Shown in pieces: positions 35,286-46,680 of a stretch of DNA of 64,000 nucleotides (the first letter of the stretch is position 1; the number at the start of each line of letters is the position of its first letter). Location: positions 73,640,501-73,704,500 of the forward strand of contig NC_133028.1 in the NCBI RefSeq assembly GCF_048771995.1, read 5' to 3'. The translations under genes were made by a program, and so were the position numbers. The notes under the pieces were generated by a model. That model saw nothing but the letters and a program-made list of their open reading frames with translations, was not told where the DNA came from and did no database searches. The DNA is from Taeniopygia guttata. Its lineage: Eukaryota; Chordata; Aves; Passeriformes; Estrildidae.

Positions 35286-36935
35286 GTATGATTTCACTCT
35301 TGGGTGGGGTTTTTTTTAACATCTTTGAAAGTTTGTCTTGTAAGAGCATCAAACTGAAACTAAGGAGGATTTCAAATCCGTTGGAAGATTATGACAAATT
35401 TTGAGGATAATTCTAAGACTGTTTCCGTTGTCAATAAATAGTTTTTTTTTTATCTGGGAAGCAGCTACATTTTACTGAATAACAAAATTCTGTCACTTGG
35501 TAAATGGATTGATAGTGTCTGCAGGACAAATCTACAATGCAGATGGATTTGCATTTAAAATAAATGAGGGTGCTAATTCGTAGGATCATTTACCTGTCAG
35601 GCACTGAAAGTGAATTTGTGGTAATACAGCACTAAACAGTTATATGAGGTTTGCATATCACGGTTTCTCTCAGTGGAAAAAAAAATTATATAAAAATCAT
35701 AAAATCATCTGGGACACCCAAATCAAAATTGCCAAAATGGATCGATGAACTTGACAGTAGGGAATAGGGAATATTCCAGTTTTGCAAGATGCGAAGGACA
35801 GTTTCAGGGAAACCTGAGGAAAAAAAGAAAGATAAAAACTGGTTTGAGTCAGGAAATTCAAATATTGTAATACAGTTAAGATTCATGTTGATTAACAACT
35901 GTCCTAGTAATTTTCATTTCCCGTGTTGCATTTTGCTCCTGAATTCAACTGATTGAATAGATAGAACTAGAAGAAATCTATAATTTCAGTGAAAAGGAAG
36001 TTATACAGAGAAATGACTGAAGGACACTTCAATGTCCTCTTTTCATTACAAAACTGAAATAAAAATAGGAATTGCTAACTCATAGCCAATTTGCAGTTTG
36101 TATATGGCAGTTGTTGGTATTTACTGTTAGTGCACAGGCTGAAGCCAAAAATTAGTAATCTTTCTATATGTAATTAAAATACAATTTCAGAAAGCAGGAT
36201 GCAATTATTAAACTGAATATCACATCGCTACTCTTAAAATTATGATTGTCAGTTTATTAATAACTGTTTTGCAGGAAAGACCATGATTCCCAAAAATTGT
36301 TACCTCTGGGAAAAAAAAGTACTGTATTTATGATTAGCAGCAGATGGGTATGATAGTGCTCATTTAGATTAAGCTCCCTGGATCCATGTTCTGAAGGATG
36401 GCAGACTTTCCTTTTGTAGGTTTGCAAGCTGAGCAGCTCTCTGAGATCTCAGGAGCATATTGTTCCTAGTTAATGTGGCTGTAGAATTGTTTAGCTTGCT
36501 CTTATTGTCCTTTTCTTCAGGTTGGAAGTGTTCATGCCTCTGTCATGAGAGGAGTACTGAAGGATAAGGGCCAGCTAGACAGCATGTCTCTGTTTAAGAT
36601 TGGTCCAGGGTCAGAGCCTTTGGAGAATTTGGGGTCTCCTTCATGTTACATAGGGACATGAGAATACAGATAGAGATTAGAATTAGGTTTTTGATATTTG
36701 ACTGAAATACAGAGTACTCTTCCTTCTTTTTTTTTCAGTTATCTGAATACAGTCAAGGGAAATGGAAAAAAGTACCTGGTATCTCTTTTTCAGTCTGTAA
36801 CACCCCCTCCCAGCACACACACACCACACAAAATATCTTTTTCCTTCAAGTTTTAGTGGCACAATCTTTATCTTCAGTTCATTAACTATTTGACATTGTT
36901 CCTCTTTGTTGCAGAGTGTACGTAGCTGGAATGGC
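35286..36935. other. DNA downstream of the last visible LUZP2 exon
   Basis: AT-rich intron-like DNA. Candidate acceptors near 36520, 36739 and 36915 lead to segments that do not match LUZP2 and soon stop. The duplicated block A starts at about 36940. Confidence -1.
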
Positions 36936-36939
36936 CCAT

Positions 36940-39705
36940 TACCTCAGGGTTCAACTGGGCATTGCTGGGCGGGAGTTGAAATCACTGCGGGGTGGGATAT
37001 TGATGGTGGGGTGGGCTTAGAGACCCTGGGGCATGAGCTGAAGTGCTGCAGAGCTGGAGCCGAAGCCAAGATCACCCCTGTGATGCTGGAGAAACGCAGA
37101 GCAGGAGCTGGAAGAAGAGATCTGGCAGTGAAATAAAGCTTGTGGTTCAAGAGCTGAAATCACTGGGGCTGGGAAAGGGGATTTGTAGGGCGGGTGCTGT
37201 AATCACTGCTGGGCTGGCAAAGGGACTGCACACACCATAGGAACCGAAGGGCTGGCACTGGGACTGTGGGGTTCTTGCGGCGACATCCCTTTACGCCTCT
37301 GACATGGATGCTGAGGCTGGGCTTGTGACTGAAACTAGAACAGGATGTATGGTATGTGTATGTATTTTAATCGTGTAACCAGAGGGATTAAGAAAAGCCA
37401 ACACCCGTAGCAGGTTTTTGTTGGATCTGTGTCTGTGAGAAGTGGGTGTGTGCTGGAGAAGGAGAGCCGCTGTTGGAGAGTTGCAACTGTGACAGGTGTG
37501 AGCTGTGAGGATGCGGAGGGCTCAGAACAGCCGCAGGTGTGAGCTGTGAGGATGAGGAGGGCTCAGAGCAGCCCCAGGTGCGAGCTGTGAGGATGAGGAG
37601 GAGGGGGCGGCTCCTGCCGGGGGGGAGGTTGTTTTAGGGCGAGGGTTTGCCGCCGCTGGCTTTTGCACAGAGCTGCTGGAGAAGAGGAGTTTATGGGGGG
37701 CTCCCGGGGCTGTTCCATGGAAGGACGGTGAGCGCTTCGGACAGGGTCCGGGGGATCACCTGGATACGCACCTGGGGACGTGGAGCATTGCTCGAAGGAG
37801 GAGCCGAGGGACAAACCTTTGTGCCGAGAAGCAGCGGCCAAATAGGTGAGCCGGTGCGCCTTTGTAGTGGGGACTTTTCTCCTTTCCCTTTTGAATTTCG
37901 TCCTCCTGAAGTTGAAATGAGGGGGCTGCCCTGTTGTCCCTCCTTTTAAGGGGTTTGGATTGAGGTAAAATTCTGCCTTTTGCCATCATTTGAGACAAGC
38001 CCCTTCTTTTCTATTTCTAGGGGATGCGATGGAAGGGGAGCCCACATTTCTTTGCCCTTGTTGCAGTGGGGTGAGCGCCCGAGCGTGGCGTCAGTTTCGG
38101 GGCTTCAAAGGAAGGGAGGCGCAGCTGTGGCAGCGCTGGCAGGGTGGGCATGGGGCTGCGCCGCTGCATTTGGGGCGCTTCTGCCCCTGGCCCGGCAGCG
38201 AAGGGTCCGGCGCGGGAGCCCCGCTGGCAGTGGCTGGGGATGGCCGAGGCGGGAGGAGAGTTTGGCACGGCGGGGCTGCCGCGGGACTGCCGGAGCCGCG
38301 CCGGTGCGAGCCGTGCGGAGCCGAGGGGAGCTTTGGCCGGGCCGGCGGGCGGGGCAGGCGGCGCGGGCGCTGCGCCGGTGCCGGCCGCTCCGTCCGCTCC
38401 GGGCGCGGGGCTCGGGCGCCGCCGGGGCCCCCCGGGCCCGGTGCCGGCCCCGCCGGGCCGGGGGGAGCGGGCGGGGGTCTCCCGGCGCGGCGCCGCCTGT
38501 GCCTGCCCGAGGAGCCGCTTTCCTGCCGGGAGCGCGGCTTCTCATTTTCCAGCCTTCCTGCCTGGGGTGGCTGTGGGGTGGTTCTGGGGAACTCATCGGA
38601 TCCTTTTCTGTTGTCCGGAGTTGGTGTAGGAGAAGGGCCGTGGGGCACTTTTTGGTTGGTACGGTTCTCGCTTCGGGCGCTGATGACAAGGGGTTTTTTT
38701 GGCTTGAGTGTTGTTGTTGGATTTCTTTTTGATCGTTTCTTATGTTTTTAAAGGATGTGTTTTTAAAGGCTTACAATGGTTTTTCTGGGTCGTAGCATGA
38801 AGTAGAGGGTAGGTTTTTAATTCGGTTGTGGAGGCTTTTATTGGCGTGAGTGCGTAGTGTTTGTTTTGGTGGCTTGAGGTAGTGTCCTGTACTTAATTAG
38901 TTAGGGTTTTTTTTTTTTTTATATTGATGATTGTATTCTTGTTTATTATATTATAAGGGTTTTATTCATTTGGCTTATTTGATTGCCATGTGTGTTTTAT
39001 TGTTGCAGGGAATTCGGGAGTTATTGTTTATGGTTACATTTCTCTTTTGGCGACCTGCTTATTTCTCAGTGGTATTTGTGTTTTGATGGTTTGAGGCACT
39101 ATGGGTTTATTGAGTAAGGAATAATTATTTTGTTGTTGTTGATGTGTTTGGTTTTTTTGGTATTTTGATGTATTTGGTTGTTGTTTTTTATTAGTTTTAC
39201 TTTTGGGAACGTGGGTATTTCTATGGTGGATCTTTTTAGGTAGTTATTTTATTTCGGTGGTGAATCTTTTCTTTCTTCGTGGTTCCGATATTGTTACATC
39301 GGTAATTATTTGGTGGGGTTTTTTAATTCATTTTATAGAGTATTGGGTTCTCTTTATGAGTTAGTGTCGTGGTAGAGTTTTGGTTGGTTTTTTTTTTTTT
39401 TTAAGAAACGTTCGGGGTCTGTTGTGTTGTTTGGAGTATAGTAAGTTGGCGTTTCTTTTTTTTGTTTGTTTGTTTTGTTTTAGTGGTTTTTGTCATCTGC
39501 TCTGTGGGTTTCTATAGGTCTTTTTTAAAATGTTTGTTTCATTTTTGTGATGTGATAAGAACTGCTAGTGAAAGGAGTGTAGTGCGGGTTTTTTTGCTGG
39601 TAGTTGGTTGGCTGGTGGAGCCTTTCTGAATTTTTTGGACGGTATTGTTGGGAATTCGATGCTGTTTGTTTTGGCATTTTATTATTAGGAATTGGATTTT
39701 TACTG
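36940..39705 (+). repeat. Segmental duplication, copy A
   Basis: Matches copy B at 43385-46680, offset about 6.43 kb at the left end. The order is a repeat block with AATAAA, a short minisatellite, a CpG island (about 38040-38560) and a C-depleted tract. Copy A lacks about 300 bases present in B near 44225-44535 and about 300 more near 46270-46560. Confidence -1.
38040..38570 (+). promoter_or_regulatory. CpG island, duplication copy A
   Basis: Extremely GC-rich and CpG-rich with long shadow frames. A donor-like GGGGTGAGCG lies near 38069. The core 38235-38535 matches 44843-45142 in copy B almost perfectly. A promoter function is inferred from composition only. Confidence -1.
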
Positions 39706-39720
39706 CAAAGTTTTAACTAT
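38660..39720. other. C-depleted tract 2
   Basis: T/G-rich on the + strand, beginning directly downstream of the copy A CpG island. Of the few C left, many are in CpG, for example TTCGG, TTCGT, CCGA and ATCGG in 39250-39302. No gene seen. Confidence -1.
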
Positions 39721-40310
39721 AGATCTAATGAAACAAAACAAATGCATAAATATGAAAATGGGAACAAAAACTTAAATTTTAAATATAAACAGAAAATATA
39801 TAAATAAAACATGTAACATGAATAATGTTATCTATTACTATTAGATATAATATTGTTTGCTATAGAGTATTTTATATCTTTATATAAATACATATAAATA
39901 TAGATTATAAATATAAACAAAATATCCATCAAGAGATGTATAATTAATACATGTGGGTATATAAATATAACAAAATAATAGGAATCAATATAGTTCATAA
40001 TGTATATTTTACTGTATATGTCTTCTTATAGCACATTATGTGTCATAAATATTATGTATCTAAATAGAGTACATCAATATATTGTGATATAATAGACAAA
40101 AACTTGTAAAAATAAAAAATAGAAATATAGAAGTTTTAAAATATAGTATAAAATAAAGGGGATTCTTATTTTCTAGTTGTTAGTAGGTAGGGGTTTTATT
40201 AAAAAAATTATGCTGTACAAAGCAGTTAAAAGTAAGTTGTACCATATCGAAATACTTGTGATGCAAAAAGCTGATCTCTGAATGTGAAAGTCAATATTAT
40301 TTTCTCCTCT
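39720..40310. other. A/T-rich block before CpG island
   Basis: Composition switches from T/G-rich to A/T-rich (AAATATAAACAGAAAATA type) just before the 40.3-kb CpG island. This mirrors the order at 7.7-8.1 kb. No gene seen. Confidence -1.
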
Positions 40311-41575
40311 ATAAAATCGGACGACCGTGGGGGAGAAGGAGGGTGAGCAGCGGGCCCGCAACAGGCGGAGGGCGGGCAGGGGGACGCGGGCACTTCGCTG
40401 TTTTGGCCAGGGTGCTGATCTCGGCCAGTCGGGGCAGGACAAGTCCCCGCAGAAGCGGGAAACGCTGCGGGGGAAGAGGCGTCGAGAGCCCGCAGCGGGC
40501 TCTGCGCGCCCTCCCTATTCCCCACCACCGAGCCGCCTCCGCGCCGCGTCGCCGCCGCTCCCCGATCCGAGCTGCTATCGCAGAGTCCGCCTTTGCCGCC
40601 CGGAACCATTGCCAGGCTGCGCCCCTCCCCTGCCCCGAGTGCCGACGGGCGGCTGCAGTACGGGCTCTGCGGGGCCCTTTTCGCCGGGAGCCGGGCACGA
40701 GCAAGGGCCGGAGAAGGGGCCAGGGGGTCTCCGAGCGGGACCCGGGACACCCGCGGGCCCTTCGAGCAGCGCGGGCTCCGCCCCACGCTGCCACGGGCCG
40801 CGGCCGCGCAGCTCCCGAGCCCCGCCAATCCCGGCCCGCCTTTCCCCGCCCTGTCCAATCACAGCCGCCCTTTCAAACCGGGCGCGGTTCCTGCCATTTC
40901 AGCCCGCTCAGTCGCGACCCGACTCCTCAGCCTGGCCCCGCTCCCCCGTGCGCCAGAGGCGCCGCTCCCGCCGCCGCTTTGGGAGCCGGCGGAGCCCTAT
41001 CATCCCTGCTGCCGCAGCCTCGGCAGGCGCTGGGGCCGGGAAGGGCGGGCGGGAACTTCCCGTTAAGGCGCCGGCCGGGATTTCTCCCAGGGAAACGGGC
41101 TGACGGCGGGGAGCGGGCGGACCCGGCCCCTGCAATGGCGGCGGCAGGAGCGGCACGTGAGGGGAGCGCGGGGTGGTCGCGAGCCGAGCGCAGCGGGAAT
41201 GGGCGGGCTCGGATTGGTGGGGCCGGCGCTGCCTCGGGTTGTGATTGGCTGGCGGGGCCGGCGCTGAGGTATAAGTAGCGTGCGTCGGGCTGGCGGCGGC
41301 GTCAGTTCGGCGGCGGGGCTGGAGGCGACGGGAGCTGCGGATGCGCGTTCTGGGGAGCGCTGCTGCGCCGGGACGGGCCCCCCGCGGCTGCCGATCCGAG
41401 GAGCGCTGGTGAGCACGGACGCGACTCCCGCGTCTGCCTGCGCCGGGGGCCGGCGGTGTCCAGTTGTTTGCGCCGCGCCCTGCCCGGCTCGGGCGGCCAG
41501 AGGCTCGTGCGGGGCAGGGAGTGGCGAAGGGGGTCCGGCTGCTGTCACTGGGGAGTAGCCGTTTCACGGTTTCTG
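40310..41575 (+). promoter_or_regulatory. CpG island with CCAAT pairs and a TATA box
   Basis: Forward CCAAT boxes lie at 40825 and 40855 (30 bases apart) and reverse ones (ATTGG) at 41213 and 41244 (31 bases apart). A TATA-like TATAAGTA lies at 41270-41277, with a likely start near 41300. A TTCAAA, which is a CHR-like element in reverse, lies at 40872. The paired CCAAT spacing is typical of NF-Y promoters. A first exon from about 41300 to 41408 with donor GTGAGC at 41409 is plausible on the + strand, and the upstream CCAAT pair could serve a minus-strand transcript. No protein was recognised. Confidence -1.
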
Positions 41576-42640
41576 GATTTAAAGTAACGTTGAGAATACT
41601 GGGAATAAAGCTGGTTGTTTGCTTTCTTATTATTTGATTTTGCTTTTACTCAATTTTTTCTGTATTGCATTATTTCATTGTTCTGTTTGTTTTATTAAAC
41701 TTAATTTGTTTGGTTTCGTTTTTTTTATCTGACGTTAATTTAGTAAGGGTTGTGGGGCTGGGGTTGAATCACGGGTTGTGAGGTCACCGGGGAGACATAA
41801 AGGCCCAGGGTGTGGAATAAGGACTTTGGCACGAGTCGGGCCCAAAACAATGTGGAGCAGTGGAAATGCTGGGGCTGGAGTTGGATAAATGCCTTGGGAG
41901 AGAGGCATGGAGCTGCAGTGCAGGGCCTGCAGGAGATGCCTGGGGGTTCCCAGCCCCTGCCCCTTGGTACCAAGCAGAGGCTGAGGGTGTGGGGGCTCGG
42001 AGGGTTCCAGGGCCCATGCATCAGCCCAAGGGCACCTTTTGGGAGGTGGGAGCAGGGGCCCGGTGGCTATTCCCAGCCCCTGGGGCTGCCTGGGAGAGGT
42101 GAGGGGGCTTTTGGGGAGGTGCTGGGCTGAGACCCAGGGGGCGGGGGAAGGTAGATGTTTGGCTTCAGGCCTCAAGGGTCCCCAAAGTTGGGATCCCATT
42201 AGAGTGGGTGGGATAGCTGCAAGAGACATTGAAATTATGACAGTAACTGATTTGTGCTCTTATCAACAGCGCCAAGCTGCAGTGAGAAGCAGGAGCAGCT
42301 TTTAGCTGCAGGCAGTAGGAAGCTGAGGAGCTGGAGCTGAGGAAGCAGAGCCGGAGGAGACAGAAATGTGGTAGGGTTTGGGGTAAAACCCCTGTGGAGC
42401 TGGGATAGGGAATATGGAGCTGGGATGGGAATTGCATGGCTGGAGCTGAAATTGCTTCAAGGGCTCCGATAGAGACTGTAGAGCTGTTACTGCAGGAGGG
42501 ATTGTTAGGTTGGGGCAGGAATACGGGCTCAAGTGCTGAACTGAAACCACACAGAGCTAGAGCTAAAACAAAGATCCTGCCCTGAGAGCCAGATGCAGTG
42601 TTATGTAGCACTGCTGGGAAGGAGTTGAGGAGGAAGTGAA
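41576..42640. other. Stretch after the 40.3-41.6 kb island
   Basis: A T-rich segment with AATAAA at 41604 and TTAATTTGTTTGG-type sequence is followed from 41740 by G-rich DNA with loose GGAGCTGG-type minisatellite structure. No convincing exon. Confidence -1.
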
Positions 42641-43200
42641 ACAGAAGAGCTGGCAGTGAAATAAAGCTTGTGAGTCAAGAGCTGAGATCCCTGGGGCTGG
42701 GAAAGGGGATTTGGAGGGCTGGTGCTGTAACCAGTGTTCAAAGGGATACTCACTGCAGATCTGGAGAGTGACCATAGAATGGGTAAAAAAATGAGGGGCT
42801 TGAACTGGACACTACTACAATGGGATGAAAAAGGTATTTCTACATGGGGAGGTGAAGCTTAAAAACTGGAGCCAAAGGCAAGAACCTGTTTTCTTGCCTG
42901 GGAGAAAGTTCACTGGGCAGACCTGGAGCAAGGTGCCACTGGAGCTGGAAGAAGAGAGCTGGCAGTAAAATAAAGCTTGTGGGTCAAGAGCTGAGATCAC
43001 TGGGGCTGGGAAAGGGGATTTGTAGGGCAGGTGCTGTAATCACTGCAGTGGTGGGAAAGGGACTGCACACACCATAGGAACCGAAGGGCTGGCACAGGGA
43101 CTGTGGGGTTCTTCAGCGACATCCCTTTATGCCTCTGACATGGATGCTGGGGCTGGGCTTGTGACTGAAATTAGAACAGGATGTGTAGTGCAGGGATGGG
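42640..43200 (+). repeat. Tandem repeat carrying AATAAAGCTTGTG
   Basis: Blocks with GCAGTGAAATAAAGCTTGTG followed by TCAAGAGCTGA and GGGGCTGGGAAAGGGG appear near 42650, 42960 and 43545, and in copy A near 37127. Each carries an AATAAA polyadenylation signal. They form part of the duplicated blocks A and B. Confidence -1.
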
Positions 43201-43384
43201 TGCTCTGACACTGCGCCTGAAAAACTCGGCAACTCTCTGATATGCTCTCGGTCTGCAACGGCATCTGTGGGGCTCGGGGCAAGTGGACTGTGAGGCTGGG
43301 ATTGTGACTGAAAATGGAAAAAGAACTCTATTGCTGAGAACAGGGTTGTGGGCTTTGAACTGAAATGATACAGGTGCACACATA

Positions 43385-46300
43385 GTGGCTGGGCGTTGCT
43401 GGGTGGGAGCTGAAATCACTGCGGGGCTGGGATATGGATGGTGGGATGGGCTTAGAGACCCTGGGGCATGAGCTGAAGTGCTGCAGAGCTGGAGCCAAGG
43501 CCAAGATCCTGCCCTCTGATGATAGAGCTGAAGAAGAGAGCTGGCAGTGAAATAAAGCTTGTGGTTCAAGAGCTGAAATCACCGGGGCTGGGAAAGGGGA
43601 TTTGTAGGGCGGGTGCTGTAATCACTGCAGTGGTGGGAAAGGGACTGCACACACCATAGGAACCGAAGGGCTGGCACTGGGACTGTGGGGTTCTTGCGGC
43701 GACATCCCTTTACGCCTCTGACATGGATGCTGGGTCTGGGCTTGTGACTGAAACTAGAAGAGGATGTGTGGGATATATGTGTTTTGATCATGTAACCAGA
43801 TGGATTAAGAAAATCCAGCATCCATAGCAGATTTCTGTTTGATCTGTGTCTGTTTGCTGGAGAGGGAGGCCGGCAACAGCGGCAGGTGTGAACTGTGAGG
43901 ATGAGGAGGTCTCAGAGCAGCCCCAGGTGTGAGCTGTGAGGATGATGAGGAGGGGGGCGGCTCTTCAGGCGGCTGATTTAGGGGGTTTTGCTCACATTGC
44001 TTTTGGACGGAGTTGCTGGAGGAGAGGAGTTTATGGGGGGCTCCTGGGGCTGTCTCATGGAAGGACGGTGACCGCTTCAGACAGGGTCTGGGGGATCACT
44101 TAGATACGTGGAGCATTGCTGAAAGGAGGTGCCGAGGGACAAACCTTTGTGCCGAGAAGCAGCGGCCAAATAGGTGAGCTGGTGCCCCTTTGTAGTGGGG
44201 ACTTCTTTCCCTTTTGAATTTGGTCTTGCCAGTCACTCCCTGGTGCTCCCAGGAGGAAAAAAAAAAAAAAAAAAAAAAAATTGAGGGCATTGTGGACAAA
44301 AATTCATAATGAAGAAAGCAACTCCTCTTCCATTATTGTCCATGATTGAACTGGCAGGGGTCTCCCTTCCCTTGTTTTAAGGGTATTGACTGAAGAAAAT
44401 CTTTTTTTTTTCCAGGGTGTTAGGGATGTTGCAGGGGAGACAGGGAATCCCTGTGTTCTCTTTTAAATGGAATGGGAAAAATATTGTTGTCGTATGATGG
44501 TTTTGACTTCAGGGTAGCCCCCACCTTTTCATCATCCTGAGGTTCAAATGGAGGGGGCTGTCTTCTTGTCCCTCCTTTTAAAGGGTTTGGATTGAGGTAG
44601 AAATCCCCCTTTGCCATCATTTAAGGAAGGCCCTTTTCTTTTCTGTTCTTCTAGGGGATGCATTTGAAGGGGAGCCCACATTTCTTTGCCCTTGTTGAAG
44701 TCAGGTGAGCGCCTGAGCGTGGCGTCAATTTCGGGGCTTCAAAGGAAGGGAGGCGCAGCTGTGGCAGCGCTGGCAGGGTGGGCATGGGGCTGTGCCGCTG
44801 CATTTGCGGCGCTTCTTCTGCCCCTGGGCCGGCAGCAGTGGCTGGGGATGGCCGAGGCGGGAGGGGAGTTTGGCGCGGCGGGGCTGCCGCGGGACTGCCG
44901 GAGCCGCGCCGGTGCGAGCCGTGCGGAGCCGAGGGGAGCTTTGGCCGGGCCGGCGGGCGGGGCAGGCGGCGCGGGCGCTGCGCCGGTGCCGGCCGCTCCG
45001 TCCGCTCCAGGCGCGGGGCTCGGGCGCCGCCGGGGCCCCCCGGGCCCGGTGCCGGCCCCGCCGGGCCGGGGGGAGCGGGCGGGGGTCTCCCGGCGCGGCG
45101 CCGCCTGTGCCTGCCCGAGGAGCCGCTTTCCTGCCGGGAGCCGCGCTCCGCTGGGAGCGCGGGTTTTTATTTTCCAGAGTTCCTTGCTGTGGTGGTTTTG
45201 AGGAACTTAGGGGATCGTTTTCTTTTGTTCGTAGTTGGTGTATGAGAAAGGTCCTGGTGTACCTGTTGTTGTTATGGTTCTTGGTTCATGTGCTGATGAC
45301 AAGGGGTTTTTTGGATTGAGTTTGTTGTTGGATTTTTTTTTTTTTTGTGGGATATGTTGGGTTTTTTATTTGTTTTTATATTATTAAAATACAGTAGTAG
45401 TTACCTTCTTAAAGGATATTTTTTTTTAAGGTTTACTGTGGTTTTTATGGGTCGTAGCATGAAGTACAGGGTTGGTTTTTAATTAGGCTGTGGTGGTTTT
45501 TATTAGCGTGAGTATGTAGTGGTTGTTTTGGTGGGTTTGGGGTAGTGTCCTGTAGTCAATTAGTAAGTTGGTTTTTTTTGTTTTTTTTTTAATATTGATA
45601 ATTGTGTTCTTTTTAATTCTCTTATAGAGGTTTTATTCATTTGGTTTGTTTAATTGTCGTGAATGTTTTATTGTTACCGGTAATTTGGGAGTTATTGTTT
45701 ATGGTTACATTTATCTTTTGGTGACGTGTTTATTTCTAGGTGGTATTTGTATTTTGATGGTTTGAGGCATTATGGCTTTATTGAATTAGGAATAATTTTT
45801 GTTGTTGTTAATTTAAGTTTATTTATTTGGGTTTTGTTTCAGTTTGATGTATTTGTTGGTTGCTTTTTATTAGTGGGGTTTTTTTTTAGGAACATGTGTA
45901 TTTATACGGTGGGTTTTTTTAGGTAGTTTTTTATTTGGGTACTTATCTTTTTCTTGTCTAGTGATTTAGAATATTTTAATATCGTTTATTACTTTAGTTT
46001 TTAAAGTTAAATTAGACTACTGGTTACTCTTCGAGTTAGTGTAGAGGTGTGGTTTTCATTTTTAGTAGCTTTCAGGGTCTGTTGTATGGTTTGAAGTTTA
46101 GTAAGCTGGTTGGACTTCTTTTTCTAGTGGGTTTTGTAATTCGTTTTCTATGTATGTTTTGGTTTCTATGGGTTGTTTTTTATTTTTGTTTCATTTTTGT
46201 GATGTGTCTCACGAAGAACTGTTAGTGAAGAGTGTAGCGTGGGTTTATTTTTTGCTGGTAGTTGGTTCTACGGTGGTGTATTTTTAGTTTGTGTTGTTTG

Positions 46301-46680
46301 GTTTTGGGTTTCTTTTGTTAGAGATTAAAGTTTTTATTCTGGGGTTAATTTGTTATTATTTTTAAGGATTTAGGGCGATTGAGATTTTTGATATGGATGT
46401 CCTGTATGATAAGAGTTAATTTATTTGCTTTATGTGGAATTGATGGCGGGGTAGGAGACATTTTTGTATAGAATGTGTATTTTAATCATAGTATTAAAAT
46501 AATACCGTGGTAAGAGGGGCTGTGTTTTATTGTTTGTTTTCGAGGTGGTTTGGCATTTTCTTATAGGTTGGCGGGTTTTTTTGTTGGCTTGTGGAGCCAT
46601 TCTGACTTTTTTTGATGAAATTGGTGGGAATTTGATGTTTATTTTGTTATTTTATTTTTAGGAATTGGATCTTTTCAGTA
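43385..46680 (+). repeat. Segmental duplication, copy B
   Basis: Same order as copy A. It contains an additional segment at about 44225-44535 that includes a poly-A run at 44257-44280, and another at about 46270-46560. The CpG-island core is almost identical to A, while the C-depleted part is clearly more diverged. Confidence -1.
44690..45172 (+). promoter_or_regulatory. CpG island, duplication copy B
   Basis: Counterpart of the island in copy A, shorter by about 30 bases near 44835 and with a small insertion near 45145. It is followed directly by the C-depleted tract. Confidence -1.

Noticed and set aside
36520..36660. Possible further LUZP2 exon after CTTCAG
   Set aside because: The peptide does not resemble the LUZP2 C-terminal region and no donor fits.
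37990..38751. Plus-strand Gly/Ala/Arg-rich frame of about 250 codons
   Set aside because: It lies in a CpG island where stops are rare in all frames; overlapping frames on both strands are equally long.
40226..41567. Several overlapping long frames on both strands
   Set aside because: CpG-island shadow frames. None has a recognisable domain and they overlap promoter motifs.
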